DNA of 64,000 nucleotides from Saururus chinensis (taxonomy: Eukaryota > Streptophyta > Magnoliopsida > Piperales > Saururaceae). Shown here piece after piece: positions 1 through 9,587 of the stretch. Positions within the stretch are counted from its first letter, which is position 1. Each line of letters starts with the position of its first letter. Both the position numbers and the translations under genes were made by a program. A model generated the notes under the pieces. It ran no database searches. It was not told the origin of the DNA and saw only the letters and a list, made by a program, of their open reading frames with translations. The stretch covers positions 1-64,000 of the forward strand of contig CP141145.1 of NCBI GenBank assembly GCA_035235625.1, written 5' to 3'.

Positions 1-279
1 ATGCACTTGCAGTTGCAAGTGCGATCCTGAATTTGGAAGAAGGGGTCGAGAAGGAAGAGTGGACAGTGAGAAGGAAAGTGCTAATTCTTCATTCCTTCTG
101 GATTACAATGCTAAAGCCTATTTAAGGCTGACCTAAGCCATCAGGCTACATAGAAGAAGTAAACTAACTACATAGGCTAAAAACTAATAAGTAACTAATT
201 AAGAACAAAGCTACGTGCACCTAACATCACTACCTATGTGCACATTATTATAAATGCCTAACTACTGCAGAACATAACA
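1..279 (-). mobile_element. Start of the 3' LTR of the minus-strand Ty3/gypsy element, cut by the window edge
   Basis: Read on the minus strand, the sequence after the polypurine tract begins TGTTATG at base 279 and runs to the window edge with no coding potential. Its position, after the polyprotein stop and directly next to a purine tract, is that expected of a 3' LTR. The second gypsy element in the window has the matching start TGTTGTG at 13181. The LTR end lies outside the window, so its length is unknown. Confidence 0.7.
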
Positions 280-290
280 TCCCTTCACCC
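280..290 (-). promoter_or_regulatory. Polypurine tract for plus-strand priming
   Basis: On the minus strand these bases read GGGTGAAGGGA and abut the TG that opens the LTR. In LTR retrotransposons this tract resists RNase H and primes plus-strand synthesis. The assignment rests on purine content and exact placement. Confidence 0.65.
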
Positions 291-308
291 ATGAAAAACG
301 ACTTGTCC

Positions 309-669
309 TCAAGGCGACCAATTAGAAAATTGGTTGAGAAATTTGTCTTCAAGCATCCAGGTGGTGTCTTCTAAAGGTTGGTCTTCCACGCCACAAGGAC
401 TCGACCCCGATGGTGAATTCTCCGAATGGCCTAAATGGAAGTAGGGGTACATAGTTAGTGGAGGAACGGATTGTGGATTAGGTGGTGGTGGAATGGGCGG
501 CACAGTAGATGGATCTCCCACAAACCGACGAAGTTGGGAGACATGCTAAACCCTAATGAATGTGTGCTGTAGGAGGCAGCTAAAGCTTATAAGCCACTTG
601 GCCCACCTTGTCCACAATTAAGTATGGACCATAAAAATAAGGCAATAGGTTGTGATGGCTGGATGAACG
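309..669 (-). pseudogene. Ty3/gypsy pol C-terminal end: integrase GPY/F tail and chromo-like terminus
   Basis: The minus strand encodes the end of a gypsy polyprotein. A YFYGPYLIVDKVGQVAYKL segment is the GPY/F motif region of the integrase tail, followed after a stop and a frame change by LPPTAHIH and a proline-rich linker. The last part, DTTWMLEDKFLNQFSNWSP then TGA, corresponds to the terminal chromo-like segment. The plus-strand element at 9511-11441 also ends in W-S-P-stop, so this looks like the natural end. The gene is continuous with 5249-9135; the two parts are separated only by the 670-5243 insertion. Internal stops make it a pseudogene. Confidence 0.82.
665..669. repeat. Target-site duplication GAACG, left copy
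   Basis: These five bases immediately precede the TG that opens the 670-5243 insertion and are repeated exactly at 5244-5248. Five bases is the usual duplication size for plant LTR retrotransposons. Confidence 0.9.
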
Positions 670-1429
670 TGTAACGCCTGAGATTTTTCATACATTTTCC
701 TTAAAATTTACGGAAATTTTTTGCAATATAACATCTGTAAATCGGAGGAAAAATGACGAAATCAAAACCTAATAAAATAGTTTATAACTTAAAACACTAA
801 ACATCAATTTTCCATCTGAATATTTCCATCATACGGTCAAACATTGTATGACCAAAGCAAATATCCTCAGGCACTATTCGAAAACACACGTATGACTAAA
901 TTGCTATAATCATAGACTTTAAATACAAATCCCTCCCAGGCATCCTTGAGTGTAAGTCTCGTAACAGTCCATAGTCTAATCCAAATGAAGGTCCACAATG
1001 ATAAACATCTAACTTCTCATCCCACTTAATACAAGCGATCGTGGCACAAAACAAACTCGCAGTGAGTCAAGCATATACTTGAGTCAACGGGAATCAATCC
1101 ACCACTGAAATGAGCATCTATCTCTAAGAGCTCTCCGCACAAACTTGCAAAACCTCCCGTACAATGGGGCTAAAAAGTAGGGTAATGGGTATTTTCATAC
1201 TCGGTAGGAAAATACCCAGTAGGGGAATCCAAAACAGTGAACTCATTAGGTTTATAAATACATGCGTTCATGCAACTCAAACATGAAGCAGATAGGCATA
1301 TCAATATCATGCTCATACGCATACAAACATACCAAATGCACCATCGTGCCAAAATCATGCCATCAAATTACACTTACACAAACACCCTTATTCAGGGTCT
1401 TACAAACTTACTCATACCATTGTACGCAT

Positions 1430-1690
1430 ACTCATACAACATACGCATATTTGTACGACCTTACTCGTACAATCATACTCGTACGACCTTACTCGTACAG
1501 CTTACACAAGATCACACTTACTGTCTTACTCAGAAACATACTCTCACAATCGTACTCATACTCTTACAGTCGTACACATACTCGTACTCTTACAGTCGTG
1601 CTTATACTCTTATAGTCGTACACATACTCATACTCTTACAGTCGTGCTCATACAATACTCTTACAGTCGTACACATACTATCGACCACTG
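1430..1690. repeat. Minisatellite of TACTC/CTTACAGTCGTAC-type units
   Basis: Short units around the words CTTACAGTCGTACACATACT and ACTCGTAC recur with variable spacing. Overlapping open frames across 1262-1707 come from this repetition and show no domain. Confidence 0.75.
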
Positions 1691-1944
1691 AAGCTCATTA
1701 CAACTAATAAGCTCCAACGTCGAAATAGAAAAGAATGACACTTGGGCAACACCATAACCTCTAGGGAGTGACTAGACGCCATGGACTTTTCAGAAGGTAA
1801 GGCACACCAATGCTCATGGGGCACTGGATCAAACAAATAAGAGTAGATCCATAATACTACTTACCTGAGCGCACAAACATAAACACCCACACATAAGGGG
1901 TCATACAGTTGCCCACCATAATGGGTCTTATAGTGCCAGTGCCA

Positions 1945-2300
1945 CTATTGGGCAGAAAACATATAGCGCCACTTGGGCAGAAACATACAGTGCCACTCTT
2001 GGGAGGAATCATACTATGCTACTCTTGGGTAGAAATCATACAACGCTCTCAATAGAGCATCAGATGTTTGGGCTCAATACAGCACACAGACAAAGTCAGA
2101 AACGTACATCGCTCTCAACAGAGCATCAAATGTCTGGGCTTATATAGCACGCAGACTAAATCAGAAACATATGTCGCTCTCAACAGAGCATCAAACGTCT
2201 GGGCTTATACAGCACACAAACCAAATCAAACATACATCGCTCTCAACAGAGCATCAGAAGTCCGGTGCTCTATACAGCACACAGACAACATCCCGCAGGA
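1945..2300. repeat. Two adjacent tandem arrays (about 35 bp and about 65 bp period)
   Basis: From about 1945 to 2043 a unit containing GTGCCACTCTTGGGCAGAAA recurs three to four times. From 2044 the words CGCTCTCAACAGAGCATCA, TCTGGGCTTATA and AGCACACAGAC recur at about 2044, 2110, 2175 and 2238, a period near 65 bp with drift. Confidence 0.85.
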
Positions 2301-3019
2301 TAAACACCACGACAACACCTGAGAAATGCTCAGTCGACTCATTATCGGCTAGCTCAACACGGAACTTAATCTGTCGAACCCTCAAGTCTCAAACTCACAA
2401 CACTATCATTAGCTTTTTTATAATTCAAGTTTGAATTAAGTAAATTATGCGGTACAATTATGCCACACAAGCACTCAAGCATACCGTGCTCCTCTGATCA
2501 AACTGAAGCTGAGCCCGATTTGAAACCCAAGTTCGTCGGGGCAACAGACTTCACTTAATCCGTCCACATCATGATCATAACACATCATACATCAAACCCT
2601 TACAGTCTTACATACTTGGCCATCCATCTTATGGCCAAATCATCTTACACTGACATCATCAAATGAAGCTCCTCAGAGCCAACCCAGTTGTCGCCCCCTT
2701 ACTTATATCTCACTTATTATGCTTACTTTTCACTTCATAATCTGTACGTTATGTTTGTACAATTATGCACACTCTTACTGTCTGACAAACCTCACCCGTC
2801 ATACCCATATCATCTGTCATCCGTCATACGCTTACACATCCATATCCAATCCATACCAAACACTGTCACTTCATACCGTCCATATCCATACCTCTGCCCA
2901 CATGCGCATATGCATACAACATATCCATAGCATAGGCAAATAGCCATCATACATACGTATGTCTATCACACATACATATAACATAAGCATATTGTCATAC
3001 ATACGAATCTTACAACCAT

Positions 3020-3405
3020 GCTCACTAGTCATCACTAGTGCATACATACATATTTATACATACTTTAAACATACACGCTAGCCATCACTAGCACATACAT
3101 AATCCAAACATACGTCAAACATACACGCTAGCCATCACTAGCACATACATAATCCAAACATACTTCAAACATGCACGCTAGCCATCACTAGCACATGCAT
3201 ACATACATCAAACGTACACGCTAGCCATCACTAGCACATGCATAATCCATACATACTTCAAACATGCACGCTAGCCATCACTAGCACATGCATAATCTAT
3301 ACATGCTCCAAACATACACGCTAGCCATCACTAGCACATACTCAATCATACGAAGCTTACAAACATACACACTAGCCATCACTAGCACATACATACATCC
3401 AAAAT
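3020..3405. repeat. About 50-bp tandem array with core GCTAGCCATCACTAGCAC
   Basis: The core occurs about eight times, near 3020, 3078, 3128, 3178, 3220, 3270, 3320 and 3371, with spacing mostly 50-51 bp and one of 42 bp. Each core holds a short inverted repeat (GCTAG...CTAGC). The sequence between cores is itself repeated (ACATACATAATCCAAACATA), so this is a minisatellite and not a spacer-bearing array. Confidence 0.9.
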
Positions 3406-5243
3406 ACAGCCAACATGCATGTCATATGCATTTCAACATACCACATAATCATGCTTACATGCACATCATGCAAACGGATTGTTACTTAACATCCAAAGCA
3501 TGGAATCATACAATCCTATCATGTTGCTACTCATTCAAAGCATGCTATCATGAAATTATGAGTTCAAAGCTCCCCTACCTCGTAATCATGACATTTGATG
3601 GCGAGCACATGATGGTGGCGGTGTCAGTGGCGGAGTTGGTGGTCAAAACCGTTGCCTGGCTGAGAGAGCTACTGTCCTGAGGATTTTAAGAAGCGTCGGA
3701 ACTAGTCACGGTCAAACGGGGTGTTAGAAATTAATGCGGCAAAACCCGCAATCCACGACGGCACACTAGGGCGGCCGGGAGAAAAGTCAAGCCAACAAAA
3801 GTGGCGGTGCGACTAGAAGTCAATGGTGTACTCACTGAAGATCGGCCGGTGGCTAAGACGTGCTCGGCCGGCCATAAGACGTCAAAATCGGTCATGGACA
3901 GCACCCAACAGCGACGATTTCACGTCAACATGGGCCCATATAAGGGCGGAGAGCGTGGGGCAATGCTCGAGGACAAAAGAGAGGTGGTGGAGGCTCTAGT
4001 GGTCAACTCCACTCGATAACAAAGCCATCCGATGATCGGGCGGCGCAAAAGCGGCGCCTAAGCCCAAAAGCACAAGTGTGGCCACATGCACACACGACCC
4101 AAAGGGATGGGGGAGAGGGATGAAAGGAGGTGACCCAAGGCCCACAAAAGGCCAACAGGGCTAAGGCCCTAGCTGTGGCCAATCAAAGCGGCGACATCGC
4201 CGATAGCCACCCATAACCAAAACCCATGGTGCGGGTGGCTGTGCATCTCGCACGGTATAGGGCAGTGACAAGTGGCCTATTCTGAGCGGTAATATAATTA
4301 GGCCAACTGGGGCTGACCCTCACTGTCGCCGAGCCGGGGCAAAGCCACGATGGCCAAATAGCACATGGCTAGCCGGTGGCAACGACCCGAGACGCACCCA
4401 AGTGTCTAATCGGGTGGAGCAAGGCAATAGGGGCGAGGCGGGGTCGGAAACGGCAAACCCCTACTGACACCGGGTCGAGGTAGGCTGGACGGAGTCCTAT
4501 CGGTGGCCGGACGATGACCGAAAACACACCGGCGTCCAAAAAATCCCACAGACAGTGAGATGGAAATAGAAACAAAACCCAACCCAAAGTGCCGGTAGCT
4601 CACCATGGAGCGAAGAAAGCATGGCGGCGGCTCTAGCCAGCGCCTATGGGTTCCTAGCGGCCAACTAAACATAAGTCTAGTTGAGAGCGGCCGCAAACGA
4701 CATCAAAATTGTACACCCACAGTTCAAAAACGGGATTGAAGGAGAGAAAAACTAGAAGAAAAGTTCGGTACCTCGTGGAGGAGCGAAGAGGCCAAGGTGG
4801 TGGTCATAGCCGGTATCTATGGACTTGTGGCGGTGAGGCCGGAATCCGATGACGGAGGAGGGAGAACGGAGCGACTGGAAATGGGTTCGGGTTTTCTCTT
4901 CTCTCTGGACGTCACCTTTTTTTCTTCTGTAAGTTTCTGGAATGAAACTTACTGGATTGACTTTTTAAGTCGATTTTTACTATTCATTCTTTTCAATTTT
5001 TACATATACGTCCCTAACACGCGTTCACCCATCGGTTATGCATTGTAGCTCCAAAATTTGGGCCGTAAGCGCGCAGTGAGGCCCGCGGCCTGCGACTAAG
5101 CCCCACACCCGACTCTAGGGGTATAAATATGGGAGAAAATACACAAATACGAATACGCCATAGCGTCATATTTTCCTACCGAAAATGACCAAAAAAATAG
5201 CAAAAAAATCACAAAAAATCGTAGAAAAATCAAGGACCTTACA

Positions 5244-5248
5244 GAACG
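5244..5248. repeat. Target-site duplication GAACG, right copy
   Basis: Exact repeat of 665-669, directly after the terminal TTACA of the inserted unit. Confidence 0.9.
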
Positions 5249-5733
5249 TGCTAACACTTTTCGATAAGGCTAAAGCCTCACATAAACCCAATCACCCACG
5301 CAGAACTCCCTATCAGTATGAGAACGATCGTAAACCTATTTCATTCAATTTTGGGCTGCCTTCAAGTTTCTTTTGAGAGAGCATAAGACTTCATCTCGCT
5401 CCTGTAATGATTGATCAACAGCTCCCACATCTAAATGGTGTGGCGCATAAGAGAGAATGGTAGGCATAGTCCTGCCATAAACCACCTGAAAAGGCGTGGA
5501 ACCCAGTGATGTGTGATAGGTTGTATTATATGACCATTCTGCCCAAAGGAGGAGAGTAAGCCACCTGCGGGGATGATCTCCTGCAAAATAACGCAAATAT
5601 TGCTCAAGGCAGCGGTTAAGAACTTTCGTTTGATCATCTGTTTGAGGGTGATAGGTTGTGCTCGTCTTCAAAGAGGTACCCTGGAGTTCAAATAATGAAC
5701 TCCAAAATTTGGATAGGAATAGAGGGTCGCAGT
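5249..5733 (-). pseudogene. Ty3/gypsy integrase, second half of core and C-terminal part
   Basis: Read on the minus strand from 5733, the segment begins at the second catalytic Asp region (DCDPLFLSKFW). It continues through STTYHPQTDDQTKVLNRCLE with the catalytic Glu region, then AEWSYNTTYH and FQVVYGR. After the in-frame stop at 5345 the family pattern continues as YDRSHTDREFCVGDWVYVRL up to the insertion point. Two stops in this tail and a missing first half of the core make it inactive. The part downstream is at 309-669. Confidence 0.85.
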
Positions 5734-6117
5734 CCAATAACAACTCTGAGAAATCCGCTTGTACGTTCAAAATTGTCCCTCATGGCCAGCAATAGGAGAT
5801 GAGTGAAAATAATGCAATAGTTGCTCCCGTAGTTGAGGCACCCCAGGAATCCACAAGCGATCCCGCCAGAGAAGTATATCACCTTGTAGAACAAAAGGAG
5901 GAGAACATAGCGGGTCATCATGCAACCTGTTAATGAGTGAAGCGATATTCTTATCCTGTTCATAGGCATGAAGCAAATCAGCCATAAATGGAAAGGTAGG
6001 CATGGATAAGGTAGTAAGATAAGAACTCTCTGACTGGCGAGAAAGGGCATCAGCAGCATGGTTGTCACTCCCCTTCCGGTAAATCAACTCATAATCATAT
6101 CCGAGAAGTTTCGACAC
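5734..6117 (-). pseudogene. Ty3/gypsy integrase N-terminal zinc-finger region, truncated
   Basis: On the minus strand a RNase H-to-integrase linker ([27 protein letters not shown]) leads to LLHYFHSSPIAGHEGQF, which carries the two His of the HHCC finger. After a stop the pattern resumes as TYKRISQSCYW and then joins at about 5730-5733 directly to the second catalytic Asp. The Cys-Cys half of the finger and the first catalytic Asp, roughly 110 residues by family length, are missing by a clean deletion. Confidence 0.83.
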
Positions 6118-6345
6118 CCATCTCTACTGAGAAGGAGAGGCCACCCTTTGATCCAAAAAGTAACGCAAGCTGTGACGATTAGTTCGGATTATGAATTTTC
6201 GCCCTAAAAGATAAGGCCACCACTTCGTTACTCCATGAACAATGGCTAACATCTCCAACTCATAAGTGGAAAGTTGTGCAGTATGTTCGGAGATTGCCTT
6301 AGAGAAATACGCAATGGGTATGCCCTCTTGCATAAGCACCGCTCC
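6118..6345 (-). pseudogene. Ty3/gypsy RNase H domain
   Basis: The minus strand encodes LMQEGIPIAYFSKAISEHTA, then YELEMLAIVHGVTKWWPYL and FIIRTNRHSLRYFLDQR. These match the RNase H domain that degrades the RNA of the RNA-DNA hybrid. The first acidic residue lies in VIDSNASSHG at the end of the preceding frame. The usual RTD(H/Q) Asp is Asn here, and the plus-strand element at 9511 also has RTNHQSL, so this may be a lineage variant or shared decay. A stop separates this segment from the RT frame. Confidence 0.85.
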
Positions 6346-7310
6346 CTATCCATGTGAAGATGCATTACTGTCAATAACAAATGGGAGGGAGAAGTCCGGA
6401 AGTGCAAGTACTGGTGGGGATGACATAGCTAGCTTTAGAGCATCAAAAGAGGATTGTGCTTTTGAAGTCCAATGGAAAGCCCCCTTCTTGAAGAAAGCAG
6501 TGAGGGGGGCGCCTAAGGTGCCATACCCCTTAATAAAACGCCTGTAATAGCCTGTCAAGCCCAAAAAGCCCCGGAGTGCCCGAATAGTAGAGGGAGTTGG
6601 CCACTGGAGAATGGCCTCAATCTTGGAGGGGTCGGTAGACACCCCTGAAGCTGAAATGACATGGCCCAAATAATCAACATGCGGTAACCCAAATGCACAC
6701 TTGGATTTTTTGAGAAACAGATCCTGATGAAGTAGGGTAGAGAAAACTACATGAATATGTTGCAGATGCTCCGACCACGAGCGACTATAAATCAGGATGT
6801 CATCAAAAAATACCAATATAAATCGTCTCAGATAAGGTCGGAAAATATCATTCATCAGGCTATGGAAAGTGGAAGGTGCATTTGACAAACCAAAGGGCAT
6901 AACCATAAACTCATAATGGCCATCATGTGTTCTGAAAGCTGTCTTATAGATATCGGATGGGTGCATCTGAATCTGGTAGTACCCTGAACGAAGATCTAGC
7001 TTTGTAAAGACAGTTGCCCCAGCTAATTCATCGAGTAACTCTTCAATTACAGGAATGGGGTATTTATCCTTAATAGTAATAGCATTCAAGGCACGATAAT
7101 CCACGAATAAATGCCATGATCCATCTTTTTTTCGGACATGCAGTGCAGGAGAAGAGTATTGTCTAGTGTTGGGTTGAATGAGCCCTGAAGTAAGCATGTC
7201 CTGTACCAGTCTCTCAATCTCATCTTTCTGCACTTGAGGGTACCGGTAGGGACTAACATTAGCTGGCGGACAGCCTGGCTGAATATAAATTCGGTGATCA
7301 TGCTAATGAG
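6346..7310 (-). pseudogene. Ty3/gypsy reverse transcriptase
   Basis: This is the longest open frame of the element (295 residues on the minus strand). Motifs in order are VRKKDGSWHLFVDYRALN, TKLDLRSGYYQIQM, FMVMPFGLSNAPSTF, VFFDDILIYS (the catalytic Asp pair, with F in place of the common Y), YLGHVIS and LRGFLGLTGYYRRFIKGYG. The enzyme copies the element RNA into DNA. The N-terminal lead (PANVSPYRYP, then QKDEIERLVQDML) continues to about 7310. The RT core itself has no stop, although neighbouring domains are broken. Confidence 0.95.
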
Positions 7311-7900
7311 GTGGAGGTAAAACTGTGGGTGCCTGAAAAATCTTCTCATACTCGGCTAGCAGAGATCCCAAATCCTCAGGAAGACTTGCTGACTTGGGGG
7401 TCGGGTCAGTGCACAACTGTAAGAGATATCCTTTGGCCGCAAACTTAACAAAAGAATTCATAGGCTGAATTGAATGAAGGGTACCTGGTTGTTGCCCACA
7501 TAGCTGAATTTGCACATCGCCATACAAATCCATGTGCAGCTCCTTGAAATCCCACGTAATGGGACCCAGTTCTTGGAGCCATTGGACTCCTAACACATTA
7601 TCCGCCCCCTTGGTAGGAAGCAAGAACAAGTCTACAGGAAACATATGGCCTTGAATCATCAAAGGAATAGAGAGACATACCCCGCTACTATGCAAATACC
7701 TCCCATCTCCAATCTGCACATCAAAGGAAGTAGAGGGTTGAATGATGCACCCCAGCCTTCAAGCCACCCTGTCATTAGTGAAATTATGCATGCTGCCACT
7801 ATCAATAAGAATGGAGACTGCTTGCTGTTTGATAGATCCAGCCACTCGAAAGGTGTGGGGTTCATATGATCCATCAAATGCATGCATAGAGATCTCCGGA
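7303..7900 (-). pseudogene. Ty3/gypsy aspartic protease region
   Basis: The minus strand carries VSILIDSGSMHNFTNDRVA, the D-S-G active-site region of retropepsins, at the end of the upstream gag frame. The rest continues in another frame as MQIGDGRYLHSSGVCLSIPL and VLGVQWLQELGPITWDF, typical of plant gypsy protease. The protease cuts the gag-pol polyprotein. A frameshift near 7740 splits the domain. Confidence 0.85.
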
Positions 7901-9135
7901 ACACCCTCTGGCTCATCAGGCGCTGAACAATCACCAGTTTCGAGTCCCTCTTCCATTATCAAAACCGAGCCTGGACGCTTGCACTTGTGACCTAGAACAA
8001 ACGTCTCATCACAGTTAAAATAGAGGCCACGAGAGCGGCGATCCTCCATCTGTGCAGGGGTAAGGCATCGGACGATGCCAAGGCTAGGGTTAGGGGGCAC
8101 TGGAGTATGTTGTGTTCCTAGCACGAAATGGTTGCCCCTCCGCAAGCACTGGAGTCGCTCCTCCTGAATGCGGGTTAGGCGAATAGCTTGGCGGAGGTTA
8201 GCTGGTTCAAATTGACGCACTTCAGCCTGTATATCTTTCGGCAGTCCGCTAATAAACTTAGAAAGAAGGGCGGAAGTAGTCCATTCCACCTGAGTAGCCA
8301 GTCGTGCAAAATCAGTTTCATATGCTCGGATGGAATAAGTTTGGCGGAGGCTATGCAGACGAGAATTGAAATCCTCATACTCATTTGGGCCAAAGCAGGA
8401 GCATAATTCAACCACGAAATATTCCCAAGTGATTACCCCCTCTTGTTGTTCTAATTGTTGCAGCCATACTAGTGCGTCTCCTTTCAGGTGGATAGAAGCC
8501 AAAAGAACCCGCTAGTCGGGGTGTGCCCCCTTATAGGTGAAAAATCACTCTGCTCGGGAGACCCACTCAGCTGGGTTGTCCACCCTCGAATACTCTGGAA
8601 AATTTAGGCGAACGGTGCTTGCCTTAGGAGTCGGTCCGTACAATCCCTCATCCCTTGCTTCATCACTGTAAATATCATTGTCTTGCCATAAAGGGGCAGA
8701 CGGCTGGTCTTGACTGGCTGTTGCGTCGGGAGGCATGCGACTTGGTCTTGCCGTCAGTGGTGGAGGGGTGCACCCATCGCTGGTGGAGGAGGTTGGCATG
8801 GTTGAGGGTATCCCATGGCCTAGGCTGGAGTGGGTGGTTAGAGGGAATGGCCGCTGAAGGATGCCCTTGCCATGTGGACGGTAGGCGGGAGGAAGTGGAG
8901 CGGCCGGCAGGGGTGTTGGGGCCGGACTAGATGTGAAGGCGGCCAAACAGGCTACTTGGTCCCTCCTGATCTGCTCCAACGTGGATTGCTGCCTGTCCGC
9001 CAAGGATCGTAAGTTCGCCTGGAGCTTCTGGAGAAACGTCTGCTGAGTTTCTTCTGCTTGGGTTTGGATGGCGGCAAGGGCGGAGAGCAGAGGCGCCCAC
9101 TCACTGGCGTTTGAATGGCTAGCGGCGGCGACTGG
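7759..9135 (-). pseudogene. Ty3/gypsy gag, N-terminus incomplete
   Basis: The minus strand encodes a low-complexity Pro/Ala region, then RLNFPEYSRVDNPAEWVSRA and, after stops near 8515-8545, the retrotransposon gag domain (YFVVELCSCFGPNEYEDFNS, RAYETDFARLATQVEWTT, FISGLPKDIQAEV). A degenerate zinc knuckle reads YFNCDETFVLGHKCKR, with Tyr in place of the first Cys. Gag forms the particle shell. The frame stays open upstream of the Met at 9003 (ETQQTFLQKLQANLRSLADR) to about 9135, where a stop appears without a start codon. The element therefore seems truncated here, and no 5' LTR or primer-binding site follows. Confidence 0.85.
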
Positions 9136-9510
9136 TGGTTACGATCGGATCCGAACGTAGTTCTGCCTCACGGCTAATACATGCATTAGGCATCACAAAA
9201 TCATATATGTTAAAATACGTATATCCTTATATCCGAATAATTGTTCAGAATCAGACGGAAATCTTATAAATCATCGGAGTCAAACGGAAGCCAATAAATT
9301 AGTAAAATACACATCTCACATAGGTGAGCAGAACACTAGCAAAAACACACATCCCACTTTATCATAGAGCGGAGCAGAACACACTACAAAGCATGTTGGA
9401 TCATATCAGATTTCATCTCACCATACTCAAGATATCAAATGGGAGTATGTCAAATCACAATAGAGAAATTCAGAGTAATTCAAATTGCAACAGAACATAT
9501 CGAAGTAGGT
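9136..9510. other. Unassigned AT-rich spacer between two head-to-head gypsy remnants
   Basis: No coding or LTR terminus is recognisable. The stretch separates the truncated gag on the minus strand from the truncated RNase H on the plus strand. It could be the remains of another LTR, but no TG/CA ends or target duplication were found. Confidence 0.4.
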
Positions 9511-9587
9511 TAAAGAAGGGGGCTTTTGTGCAATCGGTATGGCGAGCTCGCGCTCTTATAGAGCTGCTAAAGAAGGGGGCTTTTGTG
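9511..9587 (+). repeat. 20-bp direct repeat, 57 bp apart
   Basis: TAAAGAAGGGGGCTTTTGTG occurs exactly at 9511-9530 and 9568-9587. It encodes the KKGAF motif at the RT/RNase H boundary, so a short tandem duplication sits at the truncated start of the plus-strand element. Confidence 0.9.

Larger units (their letters stand above)
670..5243. mobile_element. Large solo LTR (or LARD-type unit) inserted in the gypsy pol
   Basis: The unit starts TGTAACGCC, ends CCTTACA and is bounded by the 5-bp duplication GAACG. It interrupts the gypsy integrase reading frame, which reads on directly across the two flanks. It has no gag or pol motif, and its first and last hundred bases are not direct repeats of each other, so I read it as one LTR of about 4.6 kb left by recombination. 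Large LTRs are known from some chromovirus lineages and from LARDs. Read on the minus strand, its ends (TGTAAGG...GGCGTTACA) resemble those of the solo LTR at 11447-13165 (TGTAATG...GAGCGTTACA), which suggests minus orientation. A TATAAATA box on the plus strand near 5122 argues the other way. Short open frames inside it are repeat-derived. Confidence 0.78.

Noticed and set aside
1262..1707. Two overlapping open frames of 117 and 145 codons
   Set aside because: They run through a TACTC-type minisatellite and have Tyr/Thr/Leu-repeat composition with no domain.
3020..3405. Regularly spaced repeats resembling a CRISPR array
   Set aside because: The sequences between cores are also repeats of each other, the genome is eukaryotic, and no cas-like gene is near. 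It is a minisatellite.
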